A DNA stretch of 64,000 nucleotides, taken from a bacterium. Lineage in GTDB: Bacteria > Babelota > Babeliae > Babelales > UBA12409. Location of the stretch: positions 62,001-126,000 of the forward strand of contig JABJKG010000002.1 of the NCBI GenBank assembly GCA_018660415.1, given 5' to 3'. Below the pieces are notes generated by a model that saw only the letters and a list, made by a program, of their open reading frames with translations, did not search any database and was not told the DNA's origin. Shown piece by piece: positions 26,119 to 35,285 of the stretch (positions within the stretch are counted from its first letter, which is position 1; every line of letters starts with the position of its first letter). A program made the translations under genes and the position numbers.

Positions 26119-29037
26119 ATGGTGCTGTTATCTTTATTTTCTAGAAGATTAACCTCAGTTTCCATATTGTTTTTCATTGGGAGTTTTTGTTTATTTACTC
26201 AAGCTCAGGTGATAGATATTGATTTGTCTCTAAAAAATTATGAACATTTTTTAGAGACAATTCCAGAATCGTTTTATTGTGAGCAGGTAAAAATCGACGC
26301 CGATGTAAACAGTGATTGTCAGCCACTATGCTATTTGATTGGTATACAGGGCAAGACGATGGTGTCTAAAAAAGATATCAGTAAGGCTCTTTTTTACTTA
26401 AAAAATACAGAGAAGTTTGAACGTGTTATCATATCGCTTGATGAGGATGATTTTGGTCATTACGAGCTTTCGTTTTATTTATATTCGTATTGGACGTTGG
26501 CTAACTTTTCCTGCACAGGGGTTTGGTTTGGTAAAGAAAAGATCAAAAACCTGTATGGACTAGAATATGGAAGAGTATTTAAGTCAGAAAAGCATGAGCA
26601 AGCTGTTTCGCAGATGCGGGAAGAGTTTTATCAAAAAGGCTTTTTAAGCGCTCAGATTCATGAAGAAATTCACAGGGATTACACTGATAAAACCGTTGAT
26701 GTTACCTTGAATGTCGCTAAAGGTATCCGTTTTACCGTGGGAACCATTTCATTGTGTGTGTTAGACGATGGGAAGGAGTCTAAAGAAAAACAGGACCTCC
26801 TGGAGGCTATTCAGTTGTATACATTCAAGCAGCTTGAGAATGCTTGGTATAAACAACGAACTCTTGATCACATCAAGCAAGAAGTACTTGCTCATCTCAA
26901 CCGCGAAGGGTATCCGTTTGCCCAGGTTTCCTACAAAAACAATATTGATTATGAAGAGTCTAAGGTCAATCTTGTGTTACATATCCAGTTAAATAAATAT
27001 TTAAAAACCGTGATCAATGGCAACCGTTTTTTTTCTCAGCAGCAACTGCAGGAACATATGATGAGAGGGTCAGAGAACTTATGGCCTATCTCAGAACAGG
27101 TGTGTGTTCATGAGATCAAAGAGCTTTATCAACAAAAGGGGTTTTTGGATGTTGAAGTTACCCATGAAAATCAGGTTGACCTTTGGGTTTTTTCTATTGC
27201 TGAAGGGCATCGTTATCATTTGAATGATGTTGAGTTTGAAGGAGTGGAAAACTTTAGTACACAGCGATTACGCAAAGTTTTTAGTCCTTACTTAAAGCGT
27301 CCTTATAGCGAAGAAGCTGTTAATGACGCTATGGATGCGTTGTTATCAGTGTACCTGGAGCAAGGGTTCTGGGATATTCAAATCCTTAAAAAGAAGTTTA
27401 TTTGTTTTGATGATCGGCAGCTACGATTAAAGCTATTTATCAAGGAAGGCAACAGGCGCCAGTTGATGAGCATTGAAATTCCTGAATTTCCTGACCTGGA
27501 GAGTAAGGGCCCGTTTGCTCGCTTTAAGACTGTGGCGTTGCCTGTCCCGTTTAAGTTTAGTTACTTGAAAGAGCAAAGAAAATGGCTGTTACATCATTTT
27601 AAGCAGCATGGCTTTAAGTCTATCGTTATTAAGCCAGAGCTTCATGAGTCACAGGATGGCATTCATTTGGAGTGGCATGTCCAATTAAAAGACCAGAAGA
27701 CGTTATTTGGCAAAACGGTAGTAATTGGGTCATCAGGTGTCAATGTTGAGCATATATATCGAGAGCTGTGTTATTCTCAATCTGATCTATGGTCAAAAAA
27801 GAAACTTGAACAAACCTTTGCTCGACTCAAGGACGTGGGAATCTATGAAACGGTGAGTATTTACCCACTATCGCATGTCGACCCGTCTGGAGAGCAGCCG
27901 GTAGCGATTCGGGTTATAGCCGATGATCCTTATGAGATTAAGGTTAGGTTTGGTTTTCAAAATGTTAGTAAGAACTTTATATTTCGTGATCGAGCGACTT
28001 ATAAGATTGGTGGCACGTTCATTTATAAGGACGTAACGGGCAATGCTGATCAGATTCGTATCGAGGGCGACTTTACACGGTTTTATAGGATCTCGGAGGC
28101 CTCTTACTCTGTTCCGTGGACTTTTGGGTATCCTATTAAAACAACAGTTAAGGGGTATTGTAACAAGTTTGATCAGCCGGTGTACATTGGAAGTAAGCGG
28201 ACTTTATATCGTGGGCGTAACAATGGCGCACTCATTTCGTGGCAGCAAAAACGCATGGATCGGTATAGTGCGCTCAACTTGGGACTGGAGCACATTAAGA
28301 TTGATCAGCTGTCTGACCGGTTAGCGCAGGCTATTGATTTTCTTCCGGCATTGATCAATAAGTGGGTTCCCTACTTGAATTTAGAGCCAACCTTGTTTAT
28401 CGAATCGTTGAATGACAAGTTGTATCCATCCAAGGGTTTTACAACCTTGGTTTCATGTAAATGGATGTTACCATTGGCCCATAAGGCAGAATATTTTTTC
28501 AAGGTCATGGTCGATCAGTCTACATTCTTTCCTATCAGCCGTGCTGTATTTGGGATGCGGGTGCGTGCTGGTCATATTTTTACCAAGAATTTTTGTGAGA
28601 TTGTCCCGCCAGAACGGTTCTACCTGGGTGGCCCCAACTCTATTCGCTGCTATTTACCCGATTTAGCGCCACCGCTAGGTAAGCTGAAGATGAATGACTC
28701 TGAATGCTGTTTTCCACAGGGTGGTGGAACCATGGTCAATATTAACTTTGAGATGCGGATTCCGGTTATCCACTCAATGGCGGCCGTAGTCTTTAATGAT
28801 TTGGGTATTTTAAGTAAGCCTATCAACCCTGATCCAGCAGCAACAAGCTTTCAGGGATGCTGTGGGTGTGATGAGTCTCAGAACTGGTATCCTCAGATTT
28901 TAGGGGCAGTCGGGATAGGTTTTCGCTATAATACCCCTATCGGCCCTCTACGCTTTGATTTTGGGTGGAATATCAATCAACGATGTGACTGTGATTCACC
29001 CTATGCGTGGTATATAGCCTTAGGGCATACCTTTTAA
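26119..29037 (+). CDS. bamA: Outer-membrane protein assembly factor BamA
   Basis: Inserts beta-barrel proteins into the outer membrane. 972 residues: an N-terminal signal (to about TQAQ, residue 31), a long periplasmic region with several POTRA domains (recognisable by repeated YxxxGF segments, e.g. FYQKGFLSAQI, YQQKGFLDVEV and YLEQGFWDI), then a barrel ending YIALGHTF with terminal Phe. The loop-6 motif, usually VRGF/Y, reads SIRCY. The C-terminal half has cysteine clusters (SECCF, GCCGC, RCDCD) that would lie in loops. Longer than E. coli BamA (about 800). It has its own unit, with a 93-base gap downstream. Confidence 0.92.
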   Translation: MVLLSLFSRRLTSVSILFFIGSFCLFTQAQVIDIDLSLKNYEHFLETIPESFYCEQVKIDADVNSDCQPLCYLIGIQGKTMVSKKDISKALFYLKNTEKFERVIISLDEDDFGHYELSFYLYSYWTLANFSCTGVWFGKEKIKNLYGLEYGRVFKSEKHEQAVSQMREEFYQKGFLSAQIHEEIHRDYTDKTVDVTLNVAKGIRFTVGTISLCVLDDGKESKEKQDLLEAIQLYTFKQLENAWYKQRTLDHIKQEVLAHLNREGYPFAQVSYKNNIDYEESKVNLVLHIQLNKYLKTVINGNRFFSQQQLQEHMMRGSENLWPISEQVCVHEIKELYQQKGFLDVEVTHENQVDLWVFSIAEGHRYHLNDVEFEGVENFSTQRLRKVFSPYLKRPYSEEAVNDAMDALLSVYLEQGFWDIQILKKKFICFDDRQLRLKLFIKEGNRRQLMSIEIPEFPDLESKGPFARFKTVALPVPFKFSYLKEQRKWLLHHFKQHGFKSIVIKPELHESQDGIHLEWHVQLKDQKTLFGKTVVIGSSGVNVEHIYRELCYSQSDLWSKKKLEQTFARLKDVGIYETVSIYPLSHVDPSGEQPVAIRVIADDPYEIKVRFGFQNVSKNFIFRDRATYKIGGTFIYKDVTGNADQIRIEGDFTRFYRISEASYSVPWTFGYPIKTTVKGYCNKFDQPVYIGSKRTLYRGRNNGALISWQQKRMDRYSALNLGLEHIKIDQLSDRLAQAIDFLPALINKWVPYLNLEPTLFIESLNDKLYPSKGFTTLVSCKWMLPLAHKAEYFFKVMVDQSTFFPISRAVFGMRVRAGHIFTKNFCEIVPPERFYLGGPNSIRCYLPDLAPPLGKLKMNDSECCFPQGGGTMVNINFEMRIPVIHSMAAVVFNDLGILSKPINPDPAATSFQGCCGCDESQNWYPQILGAVGIGFRYNTPIGPLRFDFGWNINQRCDCDSPYAWYIALGHTF

Positions 29038-29130
29038 TCTTATATTTTTTTACAATATGCTAAAAAAACCTTATATTATAGAAGAAGTACATTTTGATTA
29101 TCGAGTCTTTTAAATTGGGGGATTTGTGTT

Positions 29131-29802
29131 ATGGATATAAGTAATAATGATATAGGGCATAAGGAACATAAGCACGGCTTATACGATGAATTTATTTGTC
29201 ACTTTCCCTATGCTGTTTTTTCCATCACTCTTGGAATTATAATTCTAACTTTTATTAGCACATTTGCAGGCAGGGCGCTTGCACACCAGGCTTATTATGG
29301 TTTATTTCATACCTTTCACTATCTGCATATAGTATTTGCGGGTGCTGGAACAGCACTGACTTTCTTTCAGTTTTCACGCAATATCATGAGAGGATTGTTC
29401 ATCAGTATTGTTTCTCCGACTATATTTTGTATTCTTTCTGATATCATTATTCCATATTTTGGGGGTATGATAGTTGGTGTTCCTATGAAGTTGCATATTT
29501 GCTTTTATCATGAGTTGACCAATATTGGAATTTTCTTGTTTGTCGGGATTGCAACTGGATTTATTTTAAGTTTGCATCAACGGCATACAGATTCCAGTTC
29601 GTTTTTTGCGCGTTGGTCTCACTTTTTACATGTCTTGCTCAGTTCTTTAGCGTCCATGTTTTACATGGTTGCGAATGGTTTTATTGATTGGATGCCACAC
29701 GTTGGGTTAGTATTTGTAATTCTTATGGTAGCTGTATTGTTACCATGTACCTTTTCTGATGTAGTTGTACCCATATCGTTTGCGAGGTTAGGGAAAGAAT
29801 AA
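29131..29802 (+). CDS. Unknown six-helix membrane protein, first gene of the pot operon
   Basis: 223 residues with about six membrane helices. Histidines are unusually frequent, including the cytoplasmic-looking N-terminus (GHKEHKHG), a membrane-edge FHTFHYLHIVF segment and ICFYHEL. The stop codon shares a base with the potA start (TAATG), so the two are translationally coupled. Standard potABCD operons have no such gene. It could be an accessory or unrelated transporter; no family was recognised. Confidence 0.75.
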   Translation: MDISNNDIGHKEHKHGLYDEFICHFPYAVFSITLGIIILTFISTFAGRALAHQAYYGLFHTFHYLHIVFAGAGTALTFFQFSRNIMRGLFISIVSPTIFCILSDIIIPYFGGMIVGVPMKLHICFYHELTNIGIFLFVGIATGFILSLHQRHTDSSSFFARWSHFLHVLLSSLASMFYMVANGFIDWMPHVGLVFVILMVAVLLPCTFSDVVVPISFARLGKE

Positions 29803-30893
29803 TGAGCGGTATTCGTTTAGAAAACGTTACCAAAATGTATGGTAATGAAATTGTATTACAAAATTTGAACCTTGAGATTCCTTCAGGTAAATTTTTTGCT
29901 TTGTTAGGTCCTAGTGGTTGTGGAAAAACTACCATCCTACGATTAATTGCTGGTTTTGAGCAGGTTGATAGTGGAAGCATTTACATTGAAGGTCAAAATA
30001 TAACGTCGCTTTCCAGTAATAAGCGACGAGTTAATACAGTATTTCAAAACTATGCACTTTTTCCGCATTTAAACGTGTTCGGCAATGTAGCTTATAGTTT
30101 GACTGTGCAATCACTACCAAAAGACCATATTGAAGAGCGGGTCATGAGAGTTTTAAAGACGGTTAATTTAGATAAGCATGCTCATAAAGCTATTGCACAG
30201 TTATCTGGTGGTCAGCAACAACGGGTGGCATTAGCTCGCTCTATTATTAACGAACCCCGTGTTTTGTTATTGGATGAACCTTTAGCTGCCTTAGATCAGA
30301 ACTTAAAAGAAAAAATGTTAGTAGAATTGATTGATCTGCAGGATACGCTCAAGACGACCTTTATTTATGTCACGCATGATCAAAATGAGGCGTTAACGGT
30401 AGCAGATCAAATGGCGATTATGAATCTTGATGGTCAGATTGAACAGATTGGTACCCCTAAAGAGGTGTATGAGTTTCCCAAGTCTTCGTTTGTAGCGAGC
30501 TTTGTTGGATCGACTAACTTGGTTAAGGGCGCTCTCAAGCAACAGGGGAGCGACTGGAATATTGATGTTGATGGTCTTGGTTCTTTTGGAGTGGCGGCTG
30601 ATACGCAAAAATCATGGGTCCACGACAATGCTTCTGTTGTCATGAGTCTTCGTCCTGAGAAAATTTATATCACGAAAAAAGGGATGTCTGGTTTTTCTAA
30701 TATGGTTCGTGGAGAAGTAACGGCGATTATTTATCATGGACGTTCAACTCAGTATATAATTTCTGTGAATGGGAAGTTCAAGATCCAGGTCTTTGAGCAG
30801 AATGATGAGCATTTTCCTAAAGAAGTTATCAACTATGATGACATGGTGAATTTATATTGGAAAAAAGAGGATGCACTTATTTTAGAACGTTAA
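29802..30893 (+). CDS. potA: Spermidine/putrescine ABC transporter ATPase
   Basis: 363 residues. Walker A is GPSGCGKTT, the Q-loop is NYALFPHL, the signature is LSGGQQQR, Walker B is VLLLDEPLAALD, and the switch His is in YVTHDQNEAL. A C-terminal TOBE-type domain (VGSTNLVKGAL to SLRPEKIYI) is the regulatory domain of the PotA/MalK type. It energises polyamine import with PotB, PotC and PotD encoded next. Confidence 0.95.
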   Translation: MSGIRLENVTKMYGNEIVLQNLNLEIPSGKFFALLGPSGCGKTTILRLIAGFEQVDSGSIYIEGQNITSLSSNKRRVNTVFQNYALFPHLNVFGNVAYSLTVQSLPKDHIEERVMRVLKTVNLDKHAHKAIAQLSGGQQQRVALARSIINEPRVLLLDEPLAALDQNLKEKMLVELIDLQDTLKTTFIYVTHDQNEALTVADQMAIMNLDGQIEQIGTPKEVYEFPKSSFVASFVGSTNLVKGALKQQGSDWNIDVDGLGSFGVAADTQKSWVHDNASVVMSLRPEKIYITKKGMSGFSNMVRGEVTAIIYHGRSTQYIISVNGKFKIQVFEQNDEHFPKEVINYDDMVNLYWKKEDALILER

Positions 30894-30920
30894 TTTTTTT
30901 AAGATAGGTAGGGAGAACTC

Positions 30921-31769
30921 ATGAAAAAAATTGTCTTACAAGAAATGCATTTTTTCTTAAGTATTCCTGCGATTATTTGGCAGGTTGTTTTTCTCTGGCT
31001 TCCGTTATTGCTGTTAGCGTGCATAAGTTTTTATAGTAAGAGCTATGGCATTTCCTTGGTTCATTATTGGAACATTTGTGATATCTCTCATTTCAAAGTT
31101 ATCTTTCGGTCATTGTTGTTAGCCTCTGTTAATTCATTCTTATGCTTGGCTTTTGCGTATCCGATTGCTTATTTTTTAGCTTTTCGTGCTCATCGTGCAA
31201 AAGATTTACTACTCTTTTTTTTAACACTTCCATTTTGGGTTAACTTTCTATTACATGTTTATAGCTGGTTTTTTGTATTGGAGCGTAATGGTATTTTAAA
31301 TGATATTTTATTAAGATTTCATATCATTAATGAACCGTTGTATCTTGCTAACTCACTTTTTGCCATTGGGTTAGTTATGTTCCATAGTTATCTCCCGTTC
31401 ATGGTTTTGCCGTTATATATTATTTTTGAAAAACTTAATTACTCATTGATTGAATCGTCTGCAGACTTGGGTGCGACAGTGTCGCAAACATTTATGCGGA
31501 TTACGTTTCCATTAACATTATCGGGTGCTCGCATTGGATTTTTTCTAGTATTTATTTTGTCATTTGGAGAGTTTTTGATTCCAACATTGATGGGTGGTGG
31601 CAAGCTATTTTTTGTAGGAACCTTAATCTCTAATTACTTTTTATTAGACCAAAATCTAGCTGTTGGTGCTGCGTTTACGACCTTAAGTGGCGTAGTCCTG
31701 AGTGGGGCGTTATTAATAGCGTTTCTGATGTTTGAGTATGTGTACTATAAAACAACAAGGGCGCAGTAA
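30921..31769 (+). CDS. potB: Spermidine/putrescine ABC transporter permease
   Basis: 282 residues with six membrane helices. The EAA-like loop that docks on PotA reads SSADLGATVSQTFMRITFP. A Shine-Dalgarno GGGAG at 30931-30935 lies before the ATG. Its stop shares a base with the potC start at 31769, so the permeases are translated as a pair. Confidence 0.92.
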   Translation: MKKIVLQEMHFFLSIPAIIWQVVFLWLPLLLLACISFYSKSYGISLVHYWNICDISHFKVIFRSLLLASVNSFLCLAFAYPIAYFLAFRAHRAKDLLLFFLTLPFWVNFLLHVYSWFFVLERNGILNDILLRFHIINEPLYLANSLFAIGLVMFHSYLPFMVLPLYIIFEKLNYSLIESSADLGATVSQTFMRITFPLTLSGARIGFFLVFILSFGEFLIPTLMGGGKLFFVGTLISNYFLLDQNLAVGAAFTTLSGVVLSGALLIAFLMFEYVYYKTTRAQ

Positions 31770-32548
31770 TGGTAAGACGATTTAAACATATTTTACTGCC
31801 CGGCTTTGTATTGGCGATGTATTTATTTTTGTATATTCCGATAGCGATCATGTTGATTTTTTCCTTCAATGATAGTGAGATCGGTTATTTTTGGATTAGC
31901 TTTACAACTAAGTGGTACTCACAATTGTTTGAAGCACAAGAGCTATGGTTTGCATTAAAAAATTCTTTAATTGTAGCTGTTGCATCAGTGGTGCTTAGTC
32001 TTACCTTTGGGCTGATGGTTGTATATAGCTTGGGCAAACGGTTAGACAAGTTTTTTTCAATTTTTTATCTTTCAGCGATGGTTCCTGAGATCATTATCGC
32101 TGTTGGATTGCTAGCAATTTTTTCATGGTTAGTTATACCTTTGGGCTTAAGTGCTCTTATCGTTGGACATACGTTATTAGGGCTAGGCTTTGTTGTACCG
32201 ATGATCCATGCTCGTTATTCCGAGTTAGACAAAAGTCTTTTGGAAGCGAGTGCTGATCTTGGTGCTTCAACCGTACAAACATTTTTTAAAGTAATCCTAC
32301 CCTTTTTATATCCGGCATTAGTTTCAGCGGCATTGTTAGTATTTATTATAAGCTTGGATGATTTTCTGATCGCTTTCTTTTGTGCTGGTCCGACATCTCA
32401 AACTTTGTCTTTATATATTTTTGCATTGATTCGATCAGGGGTTTCTCCTGTAGTGAATGCATTATCAATGTTTATGCTTGGCGTTAGTACGTTGTTAGTG
32501 CTTATATACTCTTATGTAAGCAAGAAATCATCGGGAGGAATGTTCTAA
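31769..32548 (+). CDS. potC: Spermidine/putrescine ABC transporter permease
   Basis: 259 residues with six helices. The EAA loop reads ASADLGASTVQTFFKVILP, matching that of PotB and giving a heterodimeric channel. The N-terminus (LYIPIAIMLIFSFNDS) is the usual PotC start. Its stop shares a base with the potD start. Confidence 0.93.
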   Translation: MVRRFKHILLPGFVLAMYLFLYIPIAIMLIFSFNDSEIGYFWISFTTKWYSQLFEAQELWFALKNSLIVAVASVVLSLTFGLMVVYSLGKRLDKFFSIFYLSAMVPEIIIAVGLLAIFSWLVIPLGLSALIVGHTLLGLGFVVPMIHARYSELDKSLLEASADLGASTVQTFFKVILPFLYPALVSAALLVFIISLDDFLIAFFCAGPTSQTLSLYIFALIRSGVSPVVNALSMFMLGVSTLLVLIYSYVSKKSSGGMF

Positions 32549-33639
32549 TGATGACTAATAATATGTTTTACAGAATTGTTATTCGCATTGCTTTCGTTGT
32601 ATTTTGGCTTGTCTTAATTGCAGCGTTTGTATATTTTTCTCCGATTCAGAATCTTTTTTTTACTCCTAAGAAATCGATCAGTGTGGCCACTTGGGCTGAC
32701 TATATTGATGAAGGAAGTGTTAAAGAGTTTGAGAGTGCTACTGGAATTAAGGTTTATATCAACTTCTATGAAAACAATGAAGAGCTATTATCTAAGATGG
32801 AGCTTACTAAGTCTAAAACCTATGACCTTGTTATTCCTACCGACTCGAGTGTTGATCTTTTGGTTAAAAAGGGGATGCTAAAAAAGCTTGATAAGAGCAA
32901 GTTAGATTTTTGGAACGAACTTGATCCGCGCCTATTAGGTCATTACTATGATCCTAATAATGAATATTCGATACCGTATTACTGGGATGTTATGGGTATT
33001 GGATACGATAAAGGCTTTTTTAAACAGCCACCAACTCGTTCGTGGGCCTTACTTTTTGATAAAAAGGTTTCTCCAGGACATGTAGGTATGACAAACGACC
33101 CGCGCGAGGTAATCTTGATAGCAGCACAGTACTTGTTTGGAAATATTCATAATTTAGATGATGCAAAGCTGGAACAGGTTAAGGACTTACTCCTCAAGCA
33201 AAAAGCTTGGGTAGAATCCTATTCAGATCTGCGGGGAGAGTTTTTACTTTATTCTAAGTCAAGCCCTGTAGCCTTGATTCCAAGCTTTCAAGTTTGGGCC
33301 GGAGTGCGGAGTGGACTGTTTGATAACCTTGGATTCTTGTTACCTAAAAATCCATTTATGGTAATCGACAATGTAGCTATTCCTAAGGATAGTGGTGATA
33401 ATGAATTGGTTTATCAGTTCATTAATTTCTTGTATCAAAAGAAGGTTCTTAGTATTAACGCTGAGCGTCAGGGCTTTTTTGCAGCTCGTAAAGATCTTTT
33501 GCAAGAGCGTGATAACTCTCACATGCAAGGCATGGAAGATCTATCTGCACTAGATAGCTTTAAGAGTTTTAGATTCTTTGAGAATGTGATTTCAACCAAA
33601 GACTTAAACAGGATCTGGCTAACCGTTAAGGCTGCCTAA
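32548..33639 (+). CDS. potD: Spermidine/putrescine-binding protein
   Basis: 363 residues. A long N-terminal hydrophobic segment (about 10-34) is a signal or, lacking a lipobox, a membrane anchor. The mature part opens SVATWADYIDEGSVKEFE, as in PotD, followed by the TYDLVIPTD and PYYWDVMGIGYDK segments that line the polyamine cleft. It is the last gene of the operon and ends 9 bases before the convergent translocase gene. Polyamine uptake suits an organism without its own synthesis genes. Confidence 0.93.
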   Translation: MMTNNMFYRIVIRIAFVVFWLVLIAAFVYFSPIQNLFFTPKKSISVATWADYIDEGSVKEFESATGIKVYINFYENNEELLSKMELTKSKTYDLVIPTDSSVDLLVKKGMLKKLDKSKLDFWNELDPRLLGHYYDPNNEYSIPYYWDVMGIGYDKGFFKQPPTRSWALLFDKKVSPGHVGMTNDPREVILIAAQYLFGNIHNLDDAKLEQVKDLLLKQKAWVESYSDLRGEFLLYSKSSPVALIPSFQVWAGVRSGLFDNLGFLLPKNPFMVIDNVAIPKDSGDNELVYQFINFLYQKKVLSINAERQGFFAARKDLLQERDNSHMQGMEDLSALDSFKSFRFFENVISTKDLNRIWLTVKAA

Positions 33640-33648
33640 GACTGAGTA

Positions 33649-35049
33649 TTATTCAATAATCTCGCCAGTAGCAACCAGCTTTTCATTTTTCTTACCAACC
33701 AGTATTGCTGCAATAATCCAGAACCCTATAACACCAAGGCTGATCAAGCTGCCGTAGACAATCAGATCGCTAAAGTTATACTTGAGGAAGTCTGTGATTC
33801 GTGATCCAAACATCTTGGTTGTTCGACTTCCGAACATGTCGATCCAACCTTTAGTTTTGAATCGTGCGTCTCGGCTGGTAGGAATATAAAGAATGTCTTT
33901 AGCTGGATTATTAATCGTAAAGCTGACTGTCTTAATAATAATCATAGCTCCGAGCGACATGAAAAGTAGTTGATGTATGGATAAATCAAAGTTGGTATAA
34001 AGACCTAGGAAGCTTAAGACTATTGCTGCAAAAACAAGAGGATAAATCAACAGACAGCGACGAACTCCAAATTTCCTAAACAGGAACCCAGTTCCAAGTA
34101 AAGCGATCAAGAATGACAAGGAATTGGTCGTAATTCCGTATATTCCTTGAAATTGTGAGAAGCCAACTTCACCATGGAAGAATGGGCTAACGTCTGCTAG
34201 TGAGTGCATTTGGTAATCCATGATCTGGCTTGCTATATCATAAATAGTAGAGATGGTTAATATTCCCACGAGGTATGGTTCGGTAAATAATAGTTGAATG
34301 CCGGTCATAAACCCTTCAATAAACCCTTCTTTACGATCTTCTGATTTATGAGCTTTGACATTGCCGATCAATTCGTTTTCTGGGATAACTTTCATAAAGT
34401 GACGAATAAGTGGGATAATAATACTGATTGCTAGTGCTGCGATTATAAAAAGAATCCAAGTTCCGCCTAGTTGTTCTGTAAACAGGTTTAATGCGGATCC
34501 TATGATCGCCCCGAGTTGTCCGCCCGCAATGATCAATGGGAAGCCCTTTTTTGCTTCATCATTGGTAGAGATACTGACAACAAAAGACCAGAACAGGGTA
34601 ATAATGAGAGAACCAAAGCTTTCAGTGCCGAGGTAAACCAGCCAGCCAGTAGATGCCAATACAGTTTTTCCAAGGCAGGCACTGCCCATGGTTAATTTGA
34701 TACCTAATAGGATCCCAATGGCTGCAAAAAAGATAGCATACCCGGTGCAAATGATATAAAAGAGGGTTTGTTTTTTATAGCGATCGATTAACTTTGAGTA
34801 AATAAGAATGACAACAATGATCATGAGTGGCGATAATGATTTAGCCAATGGCTGCATCATTCGACCATGGCCGCATGCCCAACCCAGCTCAACTGGGAAG
34901 GCAATCTTGTACATAACCGTGTCTTTTAAGAGCCTCATAAGCCAATATACACCGATGATTGTGAAAAAGCTCAACGACAAGAGCCCGAATTTTTTAGTTT
35001 CGTGGTCATTAAGATCTGGGAAAAAACGTTGTATAACACGACTTATCAT
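33649..35049 (-). CDS. tlc: ATP/ADP translocase (NTT family)
   Basis: 466 residues with about 11-12 membrane helices. The N-terminal FPDLNDHETKKFGLLSLSFF and YWLMRLLKDTVMYKIA segments are typical of the bacterial/plastid nucleotide translocators of rickettsiae, chlamydiae and plastids. The C-terminal NPAKDILYIPTSRDARFKTK is conserved in the family. It exchanges host ATP for ADP, or imports nucleotides; which one is not certain. The start at 35049 is chosen because GGAGGAG lies 9 bases before it, overlapping the alternative ATG at 35067. A TAGACC-N17-TATTAT promoter is upstream. Confidence 0.92.
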   Translation of the reverse strand: MISRVIQRFFPDLNDHETKKFGLLSLSFFTIIGVYWLMRLLKDTVMYKIAFPVELGWACGHGRMMQPLAKSLSPLMIIVVILIYSKLIDRYKKQTLFYIICTGYAIFFAAIGILLGIKLTMGSACLGKTVLASTGWLVYLGTESFGSLIITLFWSFVVSISTNDEAKKGFPLIIAGGQLGAIIGSALNLFTEQLGGTWILFIIAALAISIIIPLIRHFMKVIPENELIGNVKAHKSEDRKEGFIEGFMTGIQLLFTEPYLVGILTISTIYDIASQIMDYQMHSLADVSPFFHGEVGFSQFQGIYGITTNSLSFLIALLGTGFLFRKFGVRRCLLIYPLVFAAIVLSFLGLYTNFDLSIHQLLFMSLGAMIIIKTVSFTINNPAKDILYIPTSRDARFKTKGWIDMFGSRTTKMFGSRITDFLKYNFSDLIVYGSLISLGVIGFWIIAAILVGKKNEKLVATGEIIE

Positions 35050-35097
35050 TGAGTAGTGCTCCTCCATTCAAAACAAATATGGGATTGGTTACATCTA

Positions 35098-35126
35098 ATA
35101 ATAGCATATTCGGGGTACGAGGTCTA
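35098..35126 (-). promoter_or_regulatory. Putative promoter of the ATP/ADP translocase gene
   Basis: On the minus strand TAGACC (35126-35121) and TATTAT (35103-35098) are 17 bases apart, about 50 bases ahead of the translocase start. Confidence 0.5.
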
Positions 35127-35247
35127 TAAATGTAGGCTGAAACAGCAGATTCTCAGTTTATGAATAGGAAATGTGGAGTGGTTGAGTTTACATGTGATAG
35201 AGCAATATTGGCTATGGATAAGGATTATTAGAAAATGATTAAAAAGT

Positions 35248-35273
35248 AAGGCCTCAGGTTTAACTGAGGCCTT
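35248..35273 (-). terminator. Rho-independent terminator
   Basis: A perfect 10-bp stem (AAGGCCTCAG/CTGAGGCCTT) with a 6-base loop lies just after the minus-strand gene that ends at 35286; a T-rich tract follows on the minus strand. Confidence 0.8.
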
Positions 35274-35285
35274 TTAATAAAGACT

